From Theodoxus fluviatilis (lineage: Eukaryota; Mollusca; Gastropoda; Cycloneritida; Neritidae): a stretch of 64,000 bases of DNA. The notes under the pieces are model-generated. The model made no database searches. It had not been told where the DNA came from and saw nothing but the letters and a program-made list of their open reading frames with translations. The translations under genes were made by a program, and so were the position numbers. The stretch is taken from contig JAWQFJ010006313.1 in the NCBI GenBank assembly GCA_034096865.1, positions 42,501-106,500 on the forward strand, in the 5' to 3' direction. Below, one piece after another: positions 11,637 to 23,200 of the stretch (its first letter is position 1; each line of letters begins with the position of its first letter).

Positions 11637-14170
11637 CTGTACAACACAGGAAACAGATGTCAAGGTTCCATTGCTAAATCTGTATCCAAATATCTGTACA
11701 AAAACAAATGCATGACATGTCTGGAAAAAAATGTCAACACACTCAAATAACAAACTTACACAGCATTTATGAAAATGTCAACATTTCATAGTTCGTCACA
11801 TGGCCAAATAAACCACTCGGCTATGAGTGACGTACCACTTTCTCAGTGCAATCCTATGGTTGTGCCATAAGCTTCACATGAGTCTTGCTGCAAGCTGAGC
11901 TACTCTGCCTTCCCAGTCCACAGGTGAGTTTCATAGAGGCAATCCTAACTCATCAAATGTGATCCTTTTCTGGAACCAAGTATTTTTAAATGCTCAGAGA
12001 TGAGCACCCGTGCAGTCCAAAACTTTTCTCCTAATTGAACATTTCCATGCAGGGGCTCACCATGAGCAATCATCTCTAAACTTTTTCTAAATACTTTCAA
12101 ACCAAAATGCGCCTCTGGTCCCGCAAAAAGATATGGAGGTAACATGAGAATCCCATGGACTTCATCATTAAGAAACCTTCATAAGTCCTCAGGGGCAGGA
12201 TTGACAAAAAGCTAGAAATGAAGGTGGGAAAGACAAGACAATGACAGAAAACAAGACAAAAACGGAGGACACCACACAAAGACGGGGACAAGACAATGAC
12301 GGAGGACAAGACAAAGACGGGGGACAAGACAAAGACGGAGGACAAGACAAAGACGGAGGACAAGACAAAGACGGAGGACAAGACAAAGACGGGGGACAAG
12401 ACAAAGACGGGGGACAAGACAAAGACGGAGGACAAGACAAAGACGGAGGACAAGACAAAGACGGAGGACAAGACAAAAACGGAGGACAAGACAAAGACGG
12501 AGGACAAGACAAAGACGGAGGACAAGACAAAGACGGAGGACAAGACAAAGACGGGGACAGGACAAAGACGGAGGACAAGACAAAGACGGAGGACAAGACA
12601 GAGACGGGGGACAAGACAAAAACGGAGGACACCACACAAAGACGGGGACAAGACAAAGACGGGGGACAAGACAAAGACGGAGGACAAGACAGAGACGGGG
12701 GACAAGACAAAGACGGGGGACAAGACAAAGACGGGGACATGACAAAGATGGAGGACAAGACAAAGACGGAGGACAAGACAAAGACGGGGGACAAGACAAA
12801 GACGGAGGACAAGACAAAGACGGAGGACAAGACAAAGACGGAGGACAAGACAAAGACGGAGGACAAGACAAAGACGGAGGACAAGACAGAGACGGGGGAC
12901 AAGACAAAGACGGAGGACAAGACAAAGACGGAGGACAAGACAAAGACGGAGGACAAGACAAAGACGGAGGACAAGACAAAGACGGAGGACAAGACAAAGA
13001 CGGAGGACAAGACAAAGACGGGGACAAGACAGAGACGGGGACAAGACAAAGATGGAGGACAAGACAAAGACGGAGGCCTCCACACAAAGACGGGGGACAA
13101 GACAAAAACGGAGGCCTCCACACAAAGACGGAGGACAAGACAAAGACGGGGGACAAGACAAAAACGGAGGACTCCACACAAAGACGGGGGACAAGACAAA
13201 GACGGGGACAAGACAAAGACGGAGGACAAGACAAAGACGGGGGACAAGACAAAGACGGAGGACAAGACAAAGACGGAGGACAAGACAAAGACGGAGGCCT
13301 CCACACAAAGACGGAGGACAAGACAAAAACGGAGGACTCCACACAAAGACGGGGACAAGACAAAGACGGGGACAAGACAAAGACGGAGGACAAGACAAAG
13401 ACGGGGACAAGACAAAGACGGGGGACAAGACAAAGACGGGGACAAGACAAAGACGGAGGACAAGACAAAGACGGAGGACAAGACAAAGACGGGGACAAGA
13501 CAAAGACGGGGGACAAGACAAAGACGGGGGACAAGACAAAGACGGAGGACAAGACAAAGACGGGGGACAAGACAAAGACGGAGGACAAGACAAAGACGGG
13601 GGACAAGACAAAGACGGAGGACAAGACAAAGATGGAGGACAAGACAAAGACGGGGGACAAGACAAAGATGGAGGACAAGACAGAGACGGGGGACAAGACA
13701 GAGACGGGGGACAAGACAGAGACGGGGGACAAGACAAAGACGGGGACACCACACAAAGACGGGGGACAAGACAAAGACGGAGGACAAGACAAAGACGGGG
13801 GACAAGACAGAGATGGAGGACAAGACAAAGACGGGGGACAAGACAAAGATGGAGGACAAGACAAAGACGGGGGACAAGACAAAGACGGGGACACCACACA
13901 AAGACGGGGGACAAGACAAAGACGGAGGACAAGACAAAGAGGGGCACCCACCTGGAACAGGGCCTCGCCCTTGCCAGGGTACTCATCGTTGACCTCCTCT
14001 TTCCACCGCAAAAAGGCATCCTCCTCAACTACTTCAAGGTCGTAGAAGTACATGAAGAAACGCAGTAGCATTCCTGTCAAAAAACACAAACAAGTCTTCA
14101 CAACAGTCACGGGCTACACATACTTTCTCCACAAAACAAACAATAATTAGGCATTGAGTTTATTTTTAAA

Positions 14171-14216
<46 letters not shown>

Positions 14217-17200
14217 ATACTCCTTTTTTTAATTCACTTCGTAGAACTGAGAGCAGATTTATGCATTATCCGTTTGAAAATCTTCACTGAAATAATCCAA
14301 GGAGCCCCAACACACAGGATTAGTGCCACTTTGTGCCACAAGTAAGCATCACTCCTGCTCATTGCAAGGCAAATAAGATCAGATAGCACAAGGACAGCTG
14401 GCCCAAACCCACCTTTCGGAAACTTGTTGTTGTAGCTGTAGACCTGTGCAGCGTACAGGGTAACAAGCTGCAAGTTCATGTTGTTGTGAAGGAACATCTG
14501 CAAGATGCCCTGCAAGCAAGACGAAGAAAACTACTGTCAAGCATTCCCAGCCAGTAAATGCCACGCAATAAATGCTGACAAAGACCTGCTACGCTGAAAA
14601 TCAAATGTCATTCATTTCTGCAAACAACGTAAGCAAGTTCTCACTGTCGACATTAAAAAACTGGCAATGTGTCTCCACTCACGCATTTATTATGTGTCTA
14701 TAATAAAGATCTTTGATAATGATAACCATGACCATCAATTTACCTTTGCACATCATTGATGGCCTAGAATTCAGACATATCCAGACACACACCTTCATTT
14801 TGTCCAGTAGCTCTTTCTCTTTCTCCTGCAGACTCTTGTCTGGGACCTGAGTGTTGTCTCCCCCGACCACCAGCGTGCTCTCCTCGGCCACGTAGCGCAG
14901 GATGCTGCAATCAAGAAACCAGTGTTTCCACCATTCAACACCAGAAAAACGCTTCCAGTTATGGTGGACTTCATGAGCTGACAGTGAGGCAGACAGTGAG
15001 GCAGACAGTGAGGCAGACAGTCAGGAAGACAGTCAGGAAGTCAGTCAGGAAGAGTCAGACAGTTAGGCAGTCGGGCAGACAGGCAGACAGACAGACAGAA
15101 AGTCAGGCAGACAATCAGACAGAAAGTCAGGCAGACAGTCAGGCAAACAGGCACAGTCAGGCAGGCAGGCAGTCAAACAGGAAGTCAGGCAGACAGTCAG
15201 GTAGACAGTTAAACAGAAAGTCAGGCAGACAGTCAGGTAGACAGTCAAACAGGAAGTCAGGCAGACAGTCAGGTAGACAGTCAAACAGAAAGTCAGGCAG
15301 ACAGAAAGTCAGGCAGACTGTCAGTCAGGAAGGCAGTCAAACAGAAAGTCAGGCAGACAGTCAGGCAGACAGTCAGGCAGACAGTCAAACAGTCAGGCAG
15401 ACAGGCAGACAGACAGTCAAGCAGACAGTCAAGCAGACAGTCAAGCAGACAGTCAGGCAGACAGTCAAGCAGACAGTCAGGCAGACAGTCAAGCAGACAG
15501 GCAGACAGTCAAGCAGACAGTCAGGCAGACAGACAGTCAAGCAGACAGTCAGGCAGTCAAGCAAACAGTCACAGAATTCCAACAAGAACAAATCCTCCAA
15601 GTACTGCAGCTTTACATATCATCTGGTAAAAGCAGCAAATACAAAGACAAATCACATTACTTTGAAGTACCAATCAATTGCAAAGAAAATCCCCTGTAAT
15701 CATTCACTTGAAAATGAATCAGGAATTATCAAAATGTTTCAATCCTACCAGCTTCTTTGCACCACATTACTTTACAGGCATTTTACAGGAACACATGAAT
15801 TCTAGTTGCTTCAAGTTCCCTCATGCAAATACATATTAACATTGATGTATCTACATCCAAAAGCAGTTGCACTCTAAGATCTGAAACAGAGTCTCATCAA
15901 CTATAGGTACGAAGAGGGCACAAATTACCTAGTGGTGAGCACTCGAATGAATCCCGGGTTCTTTTGCATGTCCTCGTCCACTTTGTCCTTGACCCACTTG
16001 AAGATGGCCGTGGCGTTGGGCTCTGCTTGGATCTGCTTCCACAGCTCCGACTGGATGCGCAGCAGTGGGAACATGAAGCTCAGCCCCCGGTCCTCCAGGA
16101 TCTCCAACATGCGCTCCTTGCGTCGGTCACACTCTGACCAAGACAATGCACACATTAGGATGTGTTCCCCACGTGTCTAAGTGGCTGTTCATGAGCAGTA
16201 CGCAGCAAGAGCCACTCCATGTCAACCTCATCAGCTGGAGGCAAAAGCCACTGGGATCTCTGGGCCTCATCGGGCTCTAGGGCAAAGGTGCCCTGTTGCA
16301 AACCAGAAATGATTCACGGAGAACTTTTACTCCATGAGCGCTGCTCTAAACACATGACAAAACTCCATCTCATCTTCTTCCTTGGGGTCACATTAGCAGC
16401 TCTTATTTCTTATCAGGCATATTTTTATCTCATAATGAAACCCACTACATTTTCTTTTCAAAGGCTACACATGGGTTTTGCTCAACATTTTATACTCTTT
16501 TTTTTCACTCTCCACACACATGCAGACACAGACACACACACAGATACACAAACACACACAGACACACAAACACACACACTCACCAGGCAGCATGTTCTGG
16601 AGGTTGATCTTGCTCTCCTCAAAGACGCGGACCAGCCAGGGTTTGTCACGGACTTTGTGCAACTGCTGGAGGCAAAGCAGGAACAGCGGGTAGCGGATGC
16701 CACCCTCCATTGGCGCCGCCAGCTCCGAGAAGGAGATGACAGACTCCGCAACTGCCCAGGCAGCCAGTCGTGCCACGTGGGAGCGCACCAGAGGCAGCTC
16801 CTCCTCCAGCTCATTCATCTTGTTCATCACCACCTCAAAGCCCTGTAGGCACAGACACCAGAAAACTACACTCAGGACGGCCCCAAGGCAATAGGATTGC
16901 CATCAACAAAATGCTGGATTCCTAGACATGTTTGTAAAGCCTCAAAGCATTTACAGCACAACTATGGTTGTCTGTTACACTCAAGTGTGTTTTATTATGT
17001 TTGCTGTCATTCTATGGTTACCAAGTACTGATCCATGTCATGCAGACAAAGCTGCTGCTATTTCAACATCCATCATCAAACCCCTGTACAGAGTCGGGGC
17101 AACATGCACTGCTGCTCAGGAGAGCAGCTCCACCATTTTATCTTGGCCAATACTGTATTCAAGTCTTCCACATGAAAAGCCATGATCATTTCACTAGTGG

Positions 17201-20200
17201 TGGACAAACACCATGGTCAAATTAAACAAGAAGGGCAAAGCCCATACGACTCACATGCTTGACCTTGACCTTCACATGTCCTTGACCTTCAGGTGACCTT
17301 AAGGTCAAGGTCAAACAGCTAAACCTAGCAATGACATACACTAAGAACTGCTTTCACATTTTCCATACCAAAATACATGTGACCTTGACCCAAGGTCAAG
17401 GTCATCCAAGGTCATGCAACACAAAGCTGTTAATGCAAGACATAGGAAGCACAATGGTGTTTATTGGCACTTTCTACCATGAGATACGGTCACTTTTAGT
17501 GGTTCACTACCCCATTTTGGTCACATTTCATAAGGGTCGAAGTGACCTTGACCTTGATGATATGTGAACAAATGTGTCTCATGATGAAAGTATAACATGT
17601 GTACTACAATGTTATGAAGTTTGGAAGTTATCTTCCATAGTTCAGGGTCAAGGTCACTTCAAAATATGTATACAATTCAACTTTAAAGACCTCCAGTGAC
17701 CTTGACCTTGAAGCAAGGTCAAATTCCTGTGTACGTTTTTGTACGCCTTGTCATCCTACACTATCATGCCAAATTGGGTGTTGATAGACTTAATAGTCTC
17801 TGAGAAAAATCCAACGTTAAAGTTTTTTACGGATTAAAGGGCGCCCGGACGCCTGGTCTGCCCGGACGCCCGATCGGACGCCTGGACACACGGACGGACG
17901 ACACAGGTGACCTAGTATGAAAGTATAACATGTGTACTACAATGTTATGAAGTTTGGAAAAGTTATCTTTCATAGTTCAGGGTTAAGGTCACTTCAAAAT
18001 ATGTATACAATCCAACTTTAAAGAGCTCCTGTGACCTTGACCTTGATGCAAGGTCAACCAAACTGGTATCAAAAGATAGGGATTACTTTGCCCTATACAC
18101 CATTTATAGGTCAGGTATCCAATCTCAAAAACTTCAGAGAAAATTGGGAAAATGTGAAAAATGGTTGTTTTTTAGACAACATTTATGGCCCCTGCGACCT
18201 TGACCTTGAAGCAAGGTCAAGTCACTATGTGTGTTTATTGACGCCTTGTCATCATACACCATCATGCCAAATTGGGTGTTGATAGACTTAATAGTCTCTG
18301 AGAAAAATTCAACGTTAAAGTTTTTCACGGATGCCCGGACGCCCGACACGGGTGAGTACATAGACTCACTTTTGCTTCGCATGCGAGTCAAAAATATATT
18401 ATAAAACTTTCCCTCATGATGAGCTTCAAATCACCCTCAACTTGTCAGTGCTATATAACAGTCATAACTGCTCTCTCTCATAACAAATGATCATGACAGA
18501 ACTGCTGTAAAAAGTGCCACAATTACCTCCATGAACTGATCAGGAGTCAGCATTCCTTCAGACTTCAGAGTTGCATTGAGTTTGATGACATTTTCTCTGT
18601 CAGTCTCTGCAAGAATCACCACAAACCAGGATTACAAAGACTGTGCAGACAAGTATGAGGAACAACTCTTCTAGAGAGACAGCTGTAACAAAATCAATGG
18701 AGAACTACTTAGAAATGAGTGTAGTTACACACTGTAATGAAAGACACCATACCTACAGAGTGGCAGAACAGCTGGACATGAGCATGGAAGAGAATGAGAA
18801 GCCAAGAGGTCAAAACCCAAGGGCTGAGGGGTCAGACATGGGTGCAGCCTGTCGGGAGGGGTTTCTAACAAGGGGGAGAGGCTAGACAGGAGATGAGCCT
18901 ATATAGGGGGGAGTGTGACAGAAGAGGAGTCTATGAAGGGTGGAGCCAGACAGAAGAGAAACCTATACAGGGTGGAGCCAGACAGAAGAGGAACCTATAC
19001 AGGGTGGAGCCAGAGAGAAGGAAAACCTATACAGGGTGGAGCCAGACAGGAGAGATGCCTATACAGGGTGGAGCCAGACAGAAGAGGTGCCTATACAGGG
19101 TGGAGCCAGACAGGAGAGATGCCTATACAGGGTGGAGCCAGACAGGAGAGGTGCCTATACAGGGTGGAACCAGACAGGAGAGGAACCTATACAGGGTGGA
19201 GCCAGACAGGAGAGGAACCTATACAGGGTGGAGCCAGACAGGAGAGGAACCTATACAGGGTGGAACCAGACAGGAGAGGAACCTATACAGGGTGGTGCCA
19301 GACAGGAGAGGAACCTATACAGGGTGGAACCAGACAGGAGAGGAACCTATACAGGGTGGAGCCAGACAGGAGAGGAACCTATACAGGGTGGAGCCAGACA
19401 GAAGAGGTGCCTATACAGGGTGGAGCCAGACAGGAGAGGTGCCTATACAGGGTGGAGCCAGACAGGAGAGGTGCCTATACAGGTTGGAGCCAGACAGCAG
19501 AGGTGCCTATACAGGGTGGAGCCAGACAGAAGAGGAACCTATACAGGGTGGAGCCAGACAGGAGAGATACAGGGTGGAGCCAGACAGGAGGAACCTATAC
19601 AGGGTGGAGTCAGACAGGAGAGGAACCTATACAGGGTGGAGCCAGACAGAAGAGGAGCCTATACAGGGTGGAGCCAGACAGGAGAGGAACCTATACAGGG
19701 TGGAGCCAGACAGAAGAGGTGCCTATACAGGGTGGAGCCAGACAGGAGAGGAACCTATACAGGGTGGAGCCAGACAGGAGAGGTGCCTATACAGGGTGGA
19801 GCCAGACAGGAGGAACCTATACAGGGTGGAGTCAGACAGGAGAGGTGCTTATACAGGGTGGAGTGTGACAGGAGAGGTGCCTATACAGGGTGGAGTGTGA
19901 CAGGAGAGGAACCTATACAGGGTGGAGCCAGACAGGAGAGATGCCTATACAGGGTGGAGCCAGACAGGAGAGAGGGAGCTTGAAAGGTATGGAGCAAGGC
20001 AGGAGAGAAGGAGCCAGCCATGGGCCATAATGCATAGACGAGAGGTCCTGCAAGGCATAGGCCGATGTCAACAAGTGTCAAGAATGGCATACTTCCCTCA
20101 TTGGCTGGAATGTCTGTGTGTTTTGGGGACCTGCTCCAGTGACACCTGCACAGCCAGCCCTAAGCAGCCTCCACATTGCCTTTACATCTACTTTCACCAT

Positions 20201-23200
20201 GTTGACACAGGCCTATTCCTCACAGGATTCTAGTGTAAGCAATGCATGAAAACAAGAGGTCTGGTGGGGGAAAAATGATAGAGGTGAAGGGTGAGAACTG
20301 GAAGGGGTGAACTATAAAACAAAGTAGTGTCCCCACACAGGAGCAAGAGCCCAGAGAGGAGGGGTCCAGACCTGCAGGTGACAGTGACCTGAAGATGCAG
20401 GGAAGAGAGGACACAACATACCTGATTTCTCCAGGCAACCCAGCAGCAGCTGGGATACCATCTCAGGAACATACCTGCAATGCAACACACAGAAATGAGC
20501 CACTTGCAAACTGCATTTTCCATTAACTCATTCAAGATGCAGTATTTCTTGTGCGTCTGACCCCTGAAATCGCAGCAAATTTGGGTATATTTTGAAAAAT
20601 CGTAATAAGCAATACAGCTACAAATATAATTTTGGTACTGCTGAAAATACTTTTTTTCTTGCCAATAGTCTTATACTGCACCATGTAAAGCAAAAACACC
20701 TCTCTATGTGGTATGGTAATAATTGCAACCACAATAATGGAAGAAAACTGGTTTTTCACCCACAGCTCTTTCTTGGATCACCCACTTTTTATATCTTGAA
20801 TGAAAGCTGTAAAAAATAGTGAATATCAAGGAAGGACACAAGAACACACTGGTGAATTTTTGTTATGATTTTATTTACAAAACTTGAGCTACAGTAAGTT
20901 TTAAGCATGCAAGGATTACGGAAAATTGTAGTTATAATGTTCATGCAAAAAGGGTTGAAAGATCCATGAAAAAATGCACAGAAAGCAAGCATACTGACAT
21001 AGTCCTCTTGGGTGTGGTACTGTTTGAAGCATGGGATGGGTGGAGACAGAGTGGCTTTCCACACTCACTACACTGGAGCTGAGTCAGTTATCAATGATCA
21101 TGCAAAAAAGGTTGAAAGATTCATCAAAATGTACACAGAAAGCAAGCTTAGCTGGCACAGTCCTCTTGGGTGTGGTACTGCTCGAAGCATGGGTGGAGAC
21201 AGAGTGGCTTTCCACATTCAGCACACTGGAGCTGAGTCAGCTTTCTCCTGTTTTTTTTCCTGCCTGCTGGCCCCACTCCTGGCCAGTTTTGCATAGCAAA
21301 CAATACATGCTTTCTGCACTCTGTCCTTTCCTGGGGGTGAGGGGAGGGGCTCAAGGAAGTGCCTGTCTACCAGCCTGTTCACAGTGGCACTGGGACTGGG
21401 AGAGGCACTGGTGCTGGGACTGGGGGAGGCACTGGTGCTGGGACGGGGGGAGGCACTGGTGCTGGGACTGGGGGGAGATGCTGGGACTGGGAGAGGCACT
21501 GGTGCTGGGACTGGGGGAGGCACTGGTGCTGGGACTGGGAGAGGCACTGGTGCTGGGACGGGGGGAGGCACTGGTGCTGGGACTGGGGGAGGCACTGGTG
21601 CTGGGACTGGGGGAGGCACTGGTGCTGGGACTGGGGGAGGCACTGGTGCTGGGACTGGGGGAGGCACTGGTGCTGGGACTGGGGGAGGCACTGGTGCTGG
21701 GACTGGGGGAGGCACTGGTGCTGGGACTGGGGGAGGCACTGGTGCTGGGACCCAGACTAGGGCTGGCAGAGGCAGAAGCAGTGGCACCCACAGGAGCAGC
21801 AACTGGAGTGGGATACACAGCCAGGGAATTGCACACTGACAGTGCAAAAGTCTCCAGGTCCATTGTCTTCCTCCCCTTGGACCTTGTCCACATTGTGCAG
21901 GCAGTGGTCCTGGATCATCACCAGTGTGATGAGGTGGAAAGCCAACTTTTCCCACCACTTCAGTCTTTCTATGAAGAGGCAGATAGGCAATCATCTGGTC
22001 ACTTTTGTCCACACCTGCCATGTTCTTCACATAGTCCAGGACAGCAGTGGGTTTTTCTTTTCTTTCCACTCGAGATGTTGCCATCCTCATCTCAGGCAGA
22101 TGCTTTGTCGTGAGCATGTGGACATCGTGCTTGTCCTTCCAGCGAAGAGCCAGAACCTGATTTTGGCACCTGTAGTCCATGTCATCGCGACGCATGGGCT
22201 GGCTTGTGAGGTCTTTGGGCATCCCCACTCGTTTCGCATGGACTGTGCCCACCACTCCTGTGTCCTCAGCTGCCATAAAAAAGGCCAGGGCAGGGCTGCA
22301 GTAGTAATTGTCTACAAACAGCATATGCCCCTTGCTCTTCAGTGGTGCCATCAGCCGATGACACACATCATATGGGGTGTTGCTGAGGTTTGGCATGTGG
22401 CAGAAGACCTCAAAGTCCCACACGTAGCCGGTGACACTCTCACATACCTCGTAGAGTTTCATTCCCCACTTGGTAGACTTATCCTTCATGTAGACCCTGA
22501 AGGGAAATCTTCCTCTCCAGGGGCAGAGGGCCTCATCTATACAGATGTTCTGACCAGGCTGGTACAGGGCTTTGAAGGTCTGAAAACATAAATGAGAGTA
22601 ATATTAGTCTCTGAAATACAATCTAAAAAAACTAATGGGTGATCATGATGAAAATATTTGTACAACATGTAAATAGATCAATTGCTTGCTTACATTACTG
22701 GCAATAGAAAGAATCGTCTGCTTTTATGGTAAGTTTATATCATAAAAATATGTCTAAGTCAGTAAGTAGACAAGAAACTATTTCTAAAATTGAATACAAA
22801 ATTGAAAACGTTCACTGAAGAAGGGCGTGTGCCCGAAAGACTTTGATTTTGGTGTTTGTCGTGTGTTTGTTTCTTATTGATAGTAAAATTGAATACAAGA
22901 ATGAAAATGTCTTCATGCTACTCACCTGTCTCAGATGATCCCCAAGTGATCTCACTTTGTGCAGAGGATCATGGGCTGGCTGTCCTCTTGGCACGTAGTA
23001 CCAGTTGACGTGCAGGTGGAAAAAACCGAGTACAGCTCGAAAGCGTTCACGCTTTATGAGTTGAGGAGCAAAAAATCAGTGGACCAATAATCAGTGATGC
23101 GGGGTTTGTGCACTATCCCCATGTGTATGAGGATCGCGAGCATTCTCGTGATCTCTTCATCTGTCACGCGAACCCATGTCACGTACATGGATCTTGGAGA

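Noticed and set aside
12097..14110. ORFs of 580-640 residues on both strands
   Set aside because: All are translations of the 18-bp minisatellite, whose unit has no stop in any frame; only the 41 codons of eIF4G2 exon 18 are real.
14984..15805. 273-residue Gln/Arg/Ser-rich ORF
   Set aside because: Product of the CAGACAGT array inside an eIF4G2 intron.
18893..19983. Three overlapping plus-strand ORFs of 317-347 residues
   Set aside because: The 32-bp array rotates through all frames and yields the same repeating peptide in each; no start context, no splice logic.
21031..22591. Plus-strand ORFs over the piggyBac 2 region
   Set aside because: Antisense shadows of the minus-strand transposase and its 24-bp array.
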